Shown: in pieces, positions 54,881 to 64,000 of the stretch
How positions within the stretch are numbered: the stretch's first letter is position 1
Layout: the number at the start of each line of letters is the position of its first letter
Assembly (NCBI GenBank): GCA_037974335.1
Contig: CM075760.1
Span: 6,817,432-6,881,431 of the forward strand
DNA: 64,000 bases
Direction of reading: 5' to 3'
Source: Prionace glauca
Taxonomy: Eukaryota > Chordata > Chondrichthyes > Carcharhiniformes > Carcharhinidae
Notes under the pieces: model-generated
Seen by the model: the letters and a program-made list of their open reading frames with translations, nothing else
Told to the model about the DNA's origin: nothing
The model's database searches: none
Program-made: the position numbers and the translations under genes

Positions 54881-54934
54881 GAGATGACTGGAAATACATA
54901 AGAAAGCTAAAGTGCTACATTACACAGTGAGAGC

Positions 54935-55046
54935 ACATTATTTATTGTCTTGTAATAAAATATATTTAATATTGTTTCTCACTGTGTAATGTAGCACAGT
55001 GAGAAACAATATTAAATATATTTTATTACAAGACAATAAATAATGT
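54935..55046. repeat. perfect 51-bp inverted repeat (hairpin)
   Basis: Arms 54935-54985 and 54996-55046 are exact reverse complements over 51 bases, with a 10-base spacer GTAATGTAGC. Arms are AT-rich (ACATTATTTATTGTCTTGTA and on). In addition GCTACATTACACAGTGAG at 54914-54931 is the reverse complement of 54978-54995, so a second, overlapping fold exists. Confidence 0.97.
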
Positions 55047-55228
55047 ATCTGATTTGAACCATATAACAACACTAGACATATCTCTTTCCGATATTAATTT
55101 ACTGTCCTCTTAAATGTCAGCTGTCTCCTGGGGAAACCAGTCCTGTAATTGTGAACATTAGGAAACAGACCATCCTTGTAGCCAGACAAATAAACGTGTC
55201 AAGCTGTGGGAGCAAAGGATACCAATGT

Positions 55229-55370
55229 CTTTAAGAGAGAGAGACCTGGGCCAATCTTTCCAGAGTCTGCAGCCTCCCTGGATTCACTTCCTTATCCTTC
55301 AGTTGCTGCAAGTCCCCTGTTTCCCCCAGAATGAGGAAAGAAATGGAAAGGGGGAGAAAAGAAACTCCTG
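55229..55370 (-). other. probable first exon of the 8-finger gene
   Basis: Minus strand: TTTCTTTTCTCCCCCTTTCC, CATTTCTTTCCTCATTCTGG and GGGGACTTGCAGCAACTGAA match the first exon at 40240-40345. Confidence 0.55.
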
Positions 55371-55438
55371 GCTCCAACATCTGTGAGTAAAACACTTTCT
55401 TTTCTCCCCCTTTTCCATTTCTTTTTCTCATTCTGGAA
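55327..55438. repeat. palindrome of two divergent first exons
   Basis: Left arm about 55327-55367, right arm about 55398-55438, near-perfect reverse complements (CCAGAATGAGGAAAGAAATG against CATTTCTTTTTCTCATTCTGG). The spacer is about 30 bases. In sister loci 350 bp or more of CpG-rich promoter lies between the arms. Confidence 0.85.
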
Positions 55439-55612
55439 TTGAATTTTTAACTTCGAGGTCACCACTCACTGCCTAAATAAAAATCCGCCTCACATTCTTC
55501 ATGGATTCCTCACCAGCTGATACAGTGTATTCCACACCATCATCAACCTCTTCACTTATGTTCAAATATAAAATTATAACATGGCAGCCTGCATGGAGAT
55601 TTTCAACTCTCT

Positions 55613-55664
55613 GTATCCAAAACAGGAAGCAGTGAGCATGGATCTGTCAATCAGCATCAATTAG
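55613..55664 (+). promoter_or_regulatory. leader block with a shortened ORF
   Basis: AAACAGGAAGCAGTGAGCAT opens MDLSISIN at 55638, then TAG. The rest of the block matches 40470-40670 closely. Confidence 0.5.
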
Positions 55665-55854
55665 CACCTTCAGGAGAATTGGGAGAGTGAATATTAGAAA
55701 CAGCAGAGCGAGAATGGAGGGAGAGTGTGTGAGATGGGGATTTACAGCTTTTGGAAAATGAGAGAGGACAGAATGTTGCATAAAAACTAGAATTGTCCGT
55801 TCTGAATTTGTATTCTATACTGAAGCTCATGAATTTTGTTAACTCATTGTACAG

Positions 55855-56734
55855 GCTATCAGAAGGTGAGGACTTTACAGACAAAAATCTCAAACCAAAC
55901 ATCACGTCAACATCTGTTGTGTCAACAACACGACAGAATCACTCAATTCATGGCAATCTGAATGCTATCGGCCTTTGAATCCAGAAGGCTATCAATCAAC
56001 TAAGACTTTCTCCTGTGTTGACTGTGGAAAGAGCTTCCTAGTTACACAGCCTGAAAAAATATTGCACCATCAGAGCAGGGATACTATAATCTTGTTCTGT
56101 GTGAGGCTTCTACTGATGGTCAAACTTGGAGCAACATAAGGACACCTGCACCATGAGAAATCGTAGAAATGTGGGCACTGTGGGACAGGTTGCAAAACTC
56201 CCTCTGAGCTGCAAATTCATCAATGTACTCACACTGCAGAGAAGTCGTACATCTGCTGTTGTGTGTGGGAAGAGATTCACTCGGTTATATCTGCAGTGCC
56301 ATTGGCTGGTTTACACTGGAGAAAGAGCATTCACCCACTTGGTGTGTGAGAAAGCATTTACAGTTATCCAACCTGTTGAAACACAAAGTCACTCACACCA
56401 ATGAGAAACTCTTTAAATGCTCTTACTGTGGGAGTCATTTCAAAAGTTTTCAGGAACTGATTATCCACCAGAGCATTCACACTGAGGAGAGACTGTTCAG
56501 CTGCTCACATTGCACAGAGATTTAGAACATCATCCAATGCGGGAGCACCAGCGAGTTCACGCTGGGAAGAGACCATTCACCTGCTGTGTGTGTGGGCAGG
56601 GATTCACTCAGTCATCCAGCCTGCAGAGACACAAACGAGTTCACACTGGGGAGAGACCATTCACCTGTTGTGTGTGGAGGAAGGGATTCACTCAATCACC
56701 CAGCCTGCGGAGACACCAAAGAGTTTACAAATGA
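55855..56734 (+). pseudogene. zinc finger pseudogene, several frame breaks
   Basis: The exon acceptor TTGTACAG ends at 55854. The ATG at 56153 is out of frame with finger 1, and the Trp codon of MEKPW is TAG in the finger frame. Finger pieces occur in at least three frames: [46 protein letters not shown] and [17 protein letters not shown]. Finger types and order match 40991-41917, so it is that gene's paralog. It is divergent to the 53.4-54.1 kb gene. Confidence 0.88.
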
Positions 56735-56985
56735 TGACGGGGATGGATTCTGTTGTTGTTGCTGCTGTTAATCACATCCAGGACTGAACCATGTTCATTC
56801 TGACAGTTGGTGAAGTGGGAGGGTCGGAGGGTTTCTTCCTGTTGGACTGGCCGGTCTCACAACTTTGCTTCCAGTAGGCTGATGCTCTTTGAGCCTGGGA
56901 GAGCACATTTCCACTGAAAGGACATTTATTTTATCCTGGATGTAAATAGTTTTTTTCTTACCCCTACAGGTAGATCTAAAATAAA
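56735..56985 (+). other. 3' flank of the pseudogene with AATAAA
   Basis: Homologous to 41918-42140, including AATAAA at 56980-56985. Confidence 0.5.
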
Positions 56986-57059
56986 TACAGAAAGCACTGG
57001 AAAAACACAACAGGTCTTGCAGTTTCTGTAGCGAGAGAAATAGTATTAATGTTTCACAC

Positions 57060-57290
57060 TACTAGATTGGGAATCAATCTTGTAAACCTCCTCTGAACTG
57101 CTTCCAATGCATTTATAACCTCGGATTAATAGGAAACAAAAATTGGACTTTGTATTCAAGGTGCAATCTCAGCAATGTCCTGCACAACTGAAGCATAACA
57201 TCTTGACTTGTATGTTCAATTTCTCTCATAATAAAGGATAGCATTCCATTTATAAGAACTTTGATTTATTTGAACTGAGATTTATGGGGG
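57060..57290 (-). mobile_element. old LINE fragment
   Basis: CTTGTAAACCTCCTCTGAAC, TCAAGGTGCAATCTCAGCAA and TAAAGGATAGCATTCCATTT are antisense reverse transcriptase C-terminal codons of a decayed CR1-like element. Confidence 0.5.
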
Positions 57291-57570
57291 CTCTCTTGTT
57301 TACAATAACTTCCCTAATCGTAAATAACTCCACATTCGTGACTTAACCATATGGCAAGAAAGGATATTTTAAATGGTGAATTCAGAGAATATTTTTTAAA
57401 ACCATTAAAAATGTAACAAGTCAGAAAGATAAAAAAGTAAAGTATCAATCAACAGTAAAAGGAGAAAGCTTAGCTTTAACTTCTCCATCCTTCTCAAACT
57501 AGGACATGAAGTGATGGCTCTGAAAACGTGGATAACTTGTAAAACTAACAGCTCTCAAGGTCTCTCTGTA

Positions 57571-57745
57571 GGGCACAGAGATTAGCACTGCTGCCAAACA
57601 GTAGAAATTTCGACTCCTGGCTTGGGTCACTGGCTGTGTGGAGTTTGCCATTCTCCCCGTGTCTGTGCAGGTTTCCTCCGGGTGCTCCGGTTTCCTCCCA
57701 CAGTCCAAAAGACGTGCTGGTTGGGTACATTGGCTATTCTAAATT
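57571..57745 (+). mobile_element. SINE fragment
   Basis: GGGCACAGAGATTAGCACTG, CTTGGGTCACTGGCTGTGTG and GTTTCCTCCGGGTGCTCCGG: head (partial) and body of the tRNA-headed SINE. Confidence 0.65.
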
Positions 57746-58420
57746 CTCCTTAAACTTACAGGAAGTTTAACCCAAGATCAATCCAACACAGGATTGGTCA
57801 GAATTGTTTCATATGTACCAAATTTTAAATAACCATTACAAATTAAAACTCTCATTCTCACGTGTGAGTTTTATCCAGATTAAAATTCCACGTTTAGTAA
57901 TATATCCTGGAATCATGTCTCTGTCCAGTAAATATGGCTCCAAGTTCATAACTTTTGAAAAAAAACTTTATTAATTACACTTTTTAAAAAATCTGTTAAT
58001 TAAAACACAGACAGAAAACCTCAAAGCTTAAAGCATTCAATCCACAAATATCATCCATACATAACAGAGAAACTTAGCATGTGCTCTACAACAATAATCA
58101 AAATTAATTACGTAAGTGTTCTTATGATTCTGTTTTTAAACTTCCAAAAATGCCTTTAATTAAAAACTCAAGGTAAGGTTAATTCCCCGGAAAGATAAAC
58201 CTTAAAAAATTTAGCCCAAAACAATGATAAAACATGTTTACAAACATCCACATAAAACAAACAAAACATACAGACTCTCACAGCTCGTAAATTTCAAACA
58301 ATGAATCCTCAGCATTCTCTCTTGTAACTACAGCTTCTTAAAGCGACAGAGCACTCCAAGTTCACAACTCCTTGATTAAAATAAGATACAACATCCTTCA
58401 TTATAACTTAACCTTTTTTG
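57746..58420 (+). repeat. inverted duplicate of 32.1-32.8 kb
   Basis: Colinear with the reverse complement of 32120-32790 (GATCAATCCAACAC, CAGTAAATATGGCTCCA, AAAGCGACAGAGCACT). It stops where LINE A is inserted. No gene. Confidence 0.75.
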
Positions 58421-58986
58421 CCGCAGCTGGAGTACTGTGTGCAATTTTGGGCGCCGCACCTGCGCAAGGATATTTTGGCCCTGGAGGGAGTGAAGAGGAG
58501 GTTTACGAGGCTGATACCGGAGTTGAGGGGATTGAGCTATGAGGAGAGGCTGAATAAACTAGGCTTGTACTCATTAGAGTTCAGAAGAATGAGGGGAGAT
58601 CTCATTGAGACGTATAAGATGATGAATGGGATGGATAGGATAGAGGTGGAGAGACTCTTCCCGCTCAAAAAAGACAGTAGGACTAGGGGGCACAGCCTCA
58701 AGATAAAGGGGAGGCGGTTTAGAACGGAGTTGAGGAGGAACTTCTTCACTCAAAAGGTGGTGAATCTCTGGAATTCTCTGCCTGTTGAAGTGGTGGAGGC
58801 TGCCTCGCTAAATATTTTTAAGAAGCGGGTTGATGGGTTTTTGATAAGAGAGGGGATTAAGGGTTATGGGGAGAGGGCGGGAAGGTGGAACTGAGCCACG
58901 ACAGATCAGCCATGATCTTATTCAATGGTGGGGCAGGCTCGAAGGGCTAGATGGCCTACTCCTGCTCCTACTTCTTATGTTCTTAA
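58421..58986 (+). mobile_element. LINE subfamily A, 3' 0.57 kb, open
   Basis: Open frame 58418-58894 encodes [17 protein letters not shown], then [18 protein letters not shown] and the normal end ERAGRWN. The tail is TTCTTATGTTCTTA. It interrupts the inverted duplicate. Confidence 0.88.
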
Positions 58987-59899
58987 GCCACCTTACAAGG
59001 ACTGATTTTAGAGGCAACATCTTTGTTGATTTAAAATCCTAAACACGTTACCACCTGCAAAATCTTTGTTCTTCATCTGGGGATAAAATTCTCAGTTATT
59101 CCAAATTCCTCCAGGCAATGCTGAATATTTCCGCATTTAACTTATTCCCAGAAATCCTCAATTATGAACTAAAATAGACATGAGTTTCCGGGCAGTCACA
59201 GGAATGTGGTTAAGACAGTCCAGTCCCACAAAGCGTCTCATTCAATCTGCAGTCCTTCAATTATAACAGAATATGTGTCTGTATGTAGCTGCCTCGGCCA
59301 TGGTCAATCCCAACACTGCCTTCCTGAACTGCTGCAATGCCTGAGGTGTAGGTACACCCACAGTGCTGTTTGGGAGAGACTTCCAGCTACATGTTCCAGA
59401 TTTTCACTAGACTGTAGGTGGATATCAGATTGATATATTCGATTCAACCACACCCAAGGTGAGGTATTCCAATTCCTTTATTGTCCAGGACAATATATTC
59501 ACAATATCTTTAAAACAGGAATTAAACATTCCCATTTGATTTCAGGCAGTAACATATTCTGTTAGTTTGTTCCTTATTGTCAATGTCAGGCTGGGGTTGT
59601 TCCCCTTGGAACAAAGGAGGTTGAGGGGAGATTTGATAGAGGTGGACAAGATTCTGACAGGTTTAGATAAGGTGGACAAAGAAAAGCTGTTCCCTTTCGT
59701 TGATGGGACAAGAACGAGGGGGGGACTCAGATTTCTTGTTTTGGGTCAGAAATGCAAGTGGGGTGGGGGAGGTGTGAGGAAGAACATTCTGATGCAGCGA
59801 ATGGTAATGACCGGAACCTCGTTGACAACAAAAGATGGAGGAAGTGGAGACAATAAACAATTAAAAAGGAAATTGGATGGGCGTTTGGAATGTTCCAAA
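58987..59899 (+). repeat. inverted duplicate continued, and 3' flank of unit 3
   Basis: 59200-59895 matches the reverse complement of 31042-31790 and, from 59390, the flanks of units 1 and 2. The LINE 3' part at 59580-59895 (plus) is the shared fossil (FPLEQRRLRG, KILTGLDKVDKEKLFPFVDG). Confidence 0.7.
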
Positions 59900-60950
59900 C
59901 AGAACAAAGAACAAGAAAATTACAGCACAAAACAAGCCCTTTGGCCCTCCAAGCCAGTTGCAACCATGCTGTCTGACTGAACTAAAACCCCCTACCTTTC
60001 CAGAGACCTCTATTCCTGTGCTATTCATATATGTGTCAAGACACATCTTAAAAATCACTATCGTATCTGCTTCCACTACCTTCCCAAGCAACGAGTTCCA
60101 GGCACCCACCACCCTCTGTGTAATAAACGTGCTTCGTGCATCTTCTTTAAACCTTGCCCCTCGCACCTTAAACCTATGCCCCTAGTATTTGACTCTTTCA
60201 CACTGGGAAAAACTTCTGACTATCCACTCTGTCCATGCCTCTCATAATCTTGTAGATTTCTATCAAGTCACATCCCAACCTCCATCGTTCCAGTGAGAAC
60301 AAACCAAGTTTCTCCAACCTCTCCTCATAGCTAATGCCCTCCACACCAGGCAACATCCTGATAAATATTTTCCATACCTTTTCCAAAGCCTCCGCATCCT
60401 TCTGGTAATGCAGTGACCAGAATTGAACACTAGATTCCAAGTGCAGTCTAAGGTTCTATAAAGCTGCAACATACTTGCCAATTTTTAAACTCAATGTCCC
60501 AGCTGATAAAGTCAAGCATGCCGTATGCCTTCTTGATTATCCTCTCCACCTGTACCGCCACTTTCAAAGACCTGTGTGCCTGTACACCTAGATCCCTCTG
60601 CCTATGAATACTCGTAAGGGTTCTGCCATTTACTGTCTATTTTCCATCTTTATTAGACCTTTCAAAATGCATTACCTCACATTTGTCCGGATTAAACTCC
60701 ATCTGCCATCTCTCCACCCAAGTCTCCAACTGACCTATATCCTGCTGTATCCTCTGATGGTCCTCATCGCTATCCGCAATTCCACCAACATTTGTGTCAT
60801 CCACAAACTTACCAATCAAACCAGCTATTTTCCTCCAAATCATTTATATCTATTACAAACAGCAAAAGTCCCAGCACTGATCCCTGAAGAATGTCACTTG
60901 TCACAGCCCTCCATTCAGAAATGTACCTTTGCACCGCCAACCTCTGTTTT
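59900..60950 (-). mobile_element. CR1-type LINE inserted in unit 3 flank
   Basis: The antisense 3' tail AACAAGAAAATTACAGCACA begins it. Codons of the C-terminus (LIEIYKIMRGMDRVDSQKFF) and middle (FNPDKCEVMHFERSNK, KFVDDTNVGG) follow. Frames are broken. Units 1 and 2 are continuous here, reading ACAGAAATGCTGACTAAATA in unit 2, so the element arrived after the duplication. Confidence 0.8.
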
Positions 60951-61212
60951 CTTCTGACTAAATATCTCTAAACTTCCTAACACCCTGTCACTCTGTGATC
61001 CTTGTGACATTTGAAACAAGGTACTCGCAAAAAGACTCAAAGAGCATTAGCCCACTGGAGACTGAGATCAGCCAGTCCAGCAGAAAGAAACCCTCTGACC
61101 CTTCCCATTGATCAACTGTGAGAATGATCAAAATGCAATCCTAGACGGAACTGAGAGCAGAAACAATAACAGCAGAATCCAATCTGTCATCACTCGTGAA
61201 CTTGCTGGTGTC
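60951..61212 (-). pseudogene. last finger (out of frame) and 3' flank of unit 3 gene
   Basis: Minus-strand codons [20 protein letters not shown] continue the finger array in another frame across about 61195-61265. The flank words ATTAGCCCACTGGAGACTGA are shared with units 1 and 2. Confidence 0.65.
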
Positions 61213-61947
61213 TCAGTAGCTGGGATGAAACTCTGAATCCCTTCCCACACACAGAGCAGGTGAATGGCCTCTCCCAGTGTGTACTTGCTGGTGTTTCCGC
61301 AGGTCAGATGATTGAGTGAATCCCTCCCCACACTGAGAGCAGGTGAATGGTTTCTCCCCAGTGTGAACTTGCTGGTGTGTCTGCAGGTGGGTTGACTGAC
61401 TGAATCCCTTTCCACACTGAGAGCAGGTGAATGGTCTCTCCCCAGTGTGAACTCGCTGATGCGTCCGCAGGTGGGTTGACCGACTGAATCCCTTCCCACA
61501 CAGAGAGCAAATGAACGGCCTCTCCCCTGTGTGACGTCGCTGATGTCTCTGCAGGTCCGCTGACTGAGTGAATTCTTGCCCACACTGAGAGCAGGTGAAT
61601 GGCCTCTCCCCAGTGTGAATTCGTTCATGTGTCTGCAGGTTGGATGACTGAGTGAATCCCTTCCCACACTGAGAGCAGGTAAACGGCCTCTCCCCAGTGT
61701 GAACTCGCTGATGTCTCTGCAGGTTGGATAACTGAGTAAATCCCTTCCTACACTGAGAACAGGTGAAAGGCCTCTCTCCAATATGAATTCGCTGGTGTAT
61801 CTGCAGGAGGGACAACTGAGTAAATCCCTTCCCACTCTGAGAACAGGTGAACGGCCTCTCCCCAGTGTGTATGCGCCAATGAGTTTCCAGCTCCGATGGG
61901 GCTCTGTATCCCTTCCCACAGTCTGCACATTTCCATGGTTTTTCCAT
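61213..61947 (-). CDS. C2H2 zinc finger protein, 8 fingers, frameshifted end
   Basis: ATG 61947 (ACCATGG) opens MEKPWKC. Fingers 1-8 are in frame over 244 residues. Finger 2 reads CSQSGKGF, so one zinc-binding Cys is Ser and that finger probably cannot fold. After HQQVHTG a missing G in the GGGGAG run near 61275 changes frame, giving [19 protein letters not shown] in place of the ninth finger. Finger 5 has CGQEF. The leader acceptor is at 62275-62277 and the promoter at 63.5-64.0 kb. It is unit 3, related to the 46.9 and 54.0 kb genes. The product may still bind DNA through fingers 3-8. Confidence 0.82.
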   Translation of the reverse strand: MEKPWKCADCGKGYRAPSELETHWRIHTGERPFTCSQSGKGFTQLSLLQIHQRIHIGERPFTCSQCRKGFTQLSNLQRHQRVHTGERPFTCSQCGKGFTQSSNLQTHERIHTGERPFTCSQCGQEFTQSADLQRHQRRHTGERPFICSLCGKGFSRSTHLRTHQRVHTGERPFTCSQCGKGFSQSTHLQTHQQVHTGEKPFTCSQCGEGFTQSSDLRKHQQVHTGRGHSPALCVGRDSEFHPSY

Positions 61948-62274
61948 GGTGCAGGTGTCCTTACCTCTCTTGAGTGGACAATTAGTTGAAACTTTGTCCA
62001 CACACACAAGATTACAGTCTCTTCCCGCTGTGAATGGTGTGATATTTATTCATGCCGTGTAACTGGTTAAAGCTCTTTAGTCAGTGCATTGGAACACACT
62101 CACTCAAGTGTGTTGATGCTTTTTCACTCACGCTGACATTTCAAATCGACAGACTGAATGATCATTTCTCCTTCTGGATTCAAAGTCCAATGACATTGAG
62201 GTCCCAAGGAAATGACTCTGTCACGTCTCGACATGATGTTTGAGATTTCGGCCTGTGATTCCTCTTTCAATATC
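61948..62274 (-). other. last-exon leader of unit 3 gene
   Basis: Exon start GATATTGAAAGAGGAATCAC as at 47254. The relic upstream finger is broken. Untranslated. Confidence 0.6.
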
Positions 62275-62399
62275 CTGTAAAATGAGTTTCCAAAAGCCAT
62301 CAGTGTCAGTGCAGGATAGAAATTCAGAACAGATAATTTCTATGGAACATTCTTTCCTCTCTCATTCCCCAAAAGCTGTAAATCTCCATCCTACACATT

Positions 62400-62595
62400 C
62401 TCTCCCCATTCTCAGCAGGTCTGGTGGCATCTGTATGGAGAGAAAAGAACTGATGTTTCAGAGCTTTGACAAAGGGTCATCTAGACAAAAACATCAGCTC
62501 TTTCCTCTCCTTTTGGATGCTGTCAGACCTGCTGAGATTTTCCAGCATTTTCTCTCTTGGTTTCAGATTCCAACATCCGCAGTAATTTGCTTTTA
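62400..62595. repeat. foldback interspersed repeat
   Basis: CAGCAGGTCTGGTGGCATCT near the left and GATGCTGTCAGACCTGCTGA near the right are roughly inverted copies. It belongs to the repeat type of 5862-5955 and 42141-42240. Confidence 0.55.
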
Positions 62596-63250
62596 TAAGG
62601 CTGCAGATACCTCCTCCCACATAACATGCGTGTGCCAGTGACATCACCACTTGTTCCCCTTATTTCTTTAGCATCCATGGTGCTCTCCGCAGTAAACACA
62701 GAGGAGAAGTATTCATTAAAAATCTTACCCATCTCCTGTGGCTCCACACACAGATGGCCATACTGATTTTTAAGAGAATCTATTCTCTCTCTAGCCACCC
62801 TTTTACTCTTAATATAGCTGTAGAACCTCGTAGAATTTTCTTTAATCTTACCTGCCAGACCCATATCATACCCTCTTTTTGTCCTCCTGATTTCCCTCTT
62901 CAGTATTTTCTGACACTTTTTATAGTCAGAGTGATTCACTTGTCTCCGATTGCCTAAACCCAATGTATGCTTCCTTCTTTTACCTGCCCAGAGCCTCAAT
63001 GTCCCTTGAGTGCCAGAGATCCCTAAATTTCCCATTCTTTCCCTTCATCTTAACAGGAATATACTACCCCTGGACTCTTGATATCACACTTTTAAAACCT
63101 CCCATTTGCCAGTCATTCCTTTCCCTTCAAACAAACTCACCTGATCGACATCTGCTAGATCCTGCCTAATGCCCATAAAAGTGGCCCTGCTCCAGTTTAG
63201 GGCCTTGAGCTGTGGACCTGTCCTATCTTTTTCCAGAACTATTTTGAAAC
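62596..63250 (-). mobile_element. CR1-type LINE fragment, EN-RT connector
   Basis: The minus strand encodes KILKREIRRTKRGYDMGLAG, KIKENSTRFYSYIKSKRVAR and EYFSSVFTAES, the connector between endonuclease and reverse transcriptase. Neither catalytic domain is complete. It lies in the first intron of the unit 3 gene. Confidence 0.75.
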
Positions 63251-63274
63251 TATTGGTGCTCCCAGTCAGAGGAG

Positions 63275-63445
63275 AAAGAGAGGGAGTTCCACTGTCTGGA
63301 CTGTGGAAGGAAACCGGAACACCCGGAGGAAACCCACACAGACATGGGGAGAATGTAGAAACTCTGCACAGGCAGCGACCCAAGGCTGGAAATTGAACCC
63401 GGGTCCCTGGCACTGTTAGACAGCTGTGCTAACCACTGTGCCACA
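63275..63445 (-). mobile_element. tRNA-headed SINE, minus strand
   Basis: GGAAGGAAACCGGAACACCC, TGAACCCGGGTCCCTGGCAC and GTGCTAACCACTGTGCCACA: body and head in antisense. The head keeps clear A- and B-box-like words. Confidence 0.75.
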
Positions 63446-63489
63446 TGTCAGTGCCATCACCCGACTCCACCCCAGTCTCACCTCATTTG

Positions 63490-63610
63490 GAACTCTCACC
63501 CATTCCATTGTTACGTCACACACTCGCCCATTCAGTTGTGACGTCACATTCATGCACCCGTTCTGTCCTGACGTCACACTCATTCACCCATTCCATTGTG
63601 ACGTCAGGGC
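63490..63610. promoter_or_regulatory. array of four CRE-like sites
   Basis: TTACGTCA at 63511 and TGACGTCA at 63539, 63569 and 63599, spaced 28-30 bases, in imperfect units with CCCATTCCATTGTGACGTCA. CREB/ATF-type factors bind TGACGTCA. The array lies upstream of or in the 5' end of the unit 3 gene. Confidence 0.85.
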
Positions 63611-64000
63611 TTTAGTCTCCATTCACAATCCCTGCCGGCCTCCCACATTCAGCCTCAATGGCGGCAGTCAGCCCGGGTCCAACACTACAACCTGCGGCTC
63701 CATTTGGTACAAACGGGGAGAACCGGAAAGTTCTTTTCCGGGGTTTGGGTCTGAATAACATGTTTACTAAGCCTCTCCACCCATCCGCAATGTTTATCTT
63801 TCCCCGCACGCTGACCTCTACCTCGCATCGATCTCGCTTCCAAGTTAAAACCGTCCGTCTTCCGTTATTACCCGCACTGCGCATGCTTCAGGTTCCCCCC
63901 CCGCCTCGTTCACTCCGATTGGTTGGAGGACCAACCGCTCCAGTTGTGTCCTCCAGCCACGCCCACTCTTCCTATTGGTCCGGAGCTGCCGTCAATCAGC
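63611..64000 (-). promoter_or_regulatory. CpG-rich promoter of the unit 3 gene (runs off window)
   Basis: It holds TGCGCATGC at 63878, CTCCGATTGGTTGGAGGACC at about 63914 (inverted CCAAT module), CACGCCCAC and CCTATTGGTCC. The reverse complement of 63895-64000 aligns with 18330-18430. A divergent plus-strand partner may lie beyond the window. Confidence 0.7.

Noticed and set aside
54901-55050. Possible tRNA or noncoding RNA hairpin
   Set aside because: No A or B box, the stem is far too AT-rich and perfect, and there is no sign of conservation. Treated as a recent inverted repeat.

Overview
The window is vertebrate nuclear DNA, most likely from a shark or ray. Coding capacity is dominated by intron-containing C2H2 zinc finger genes of the type that starts MEKPWKC. 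The DNA between them is packed with CR1-superfamily LINEs whose tails read like the abundant elasmobranch repeats (an antisense tail with GGAGCAGGAGTAGGCCAT, or a cue such as CCCTTCGGCCC), plus tRNA-headed SINEs and Penelope-like fossils. The species cannot be named from sequence alone.

Thirteen zinc finger loci or relics were found. Coding exons that look whole: 8316-9248 (+, 11 fingers), 17084-17617 (-, 6), 20023-21156 (+, 13), 40991-41917 (+, 11), 46080-46922 (-, 10), 53378-54052 (-, 8). Damaged but recent: 28585-29325 (-, nonsense codon in finger 9), 61213-61947 (-, frameshift before the last finger), 35397-38048 (-, split by a LINE). Pseudogenes or relics: 6450-7950 (+), 9985-10165 (+), 12640-13740 (-), 55855-56734 (+). 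No KRAB, SCAN, BTB or SET domain is visible anywhere. In most copies the start codon lies just before the first finger and the coding exon is the last exon.

Layout. 1-4500: anonymous DNA, LINE fossils and a tRNA-Glu-like relic. 4760-5750: GC-rich promoter and an eight-copy 74-bp minisatellite with an AP-1-like site per copy. 6450-9250: a decayed zinc finger unit hit by a LINE, then the intact 11-finger exon. 9.4-16.2 kb: nested LINEs and an inverted zinc finger pseudogene. 17.1-21.2 kb: divergent gene pair around a palindromic promoter. 21.2-38 kb: repeat-rich stretch with a nearly whole LINE (23.4-26.1 kb), a truncated gene (28.6-29.3 kb) and the LINE-split gene (35.4-38 kb). 39.4-42 kb: second divergent pair around a CpG-rich promoter. 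45.1-62.4 kb: three related minus-strand gene units, with Penelope-like fossils, a perfect 51-bp hairpin and a palindrome of two first exons. 63.4-64.0 kb: a CpG-rich promoter with four CRE-like sites for the last minus-strand gene.

The genes look like products of repeated head-to-head and tandem duplication. Several promoters share one CCAAT-box module, a leader block with a short ORF recurs upstream of six copies, and many LINE insertions can be ordered relative to the duplications. The proteins are probably nuclear DNA-binding factors; their targets cannot be told from the sequence. No operon, CRISPR or other prokaryotic system is present.
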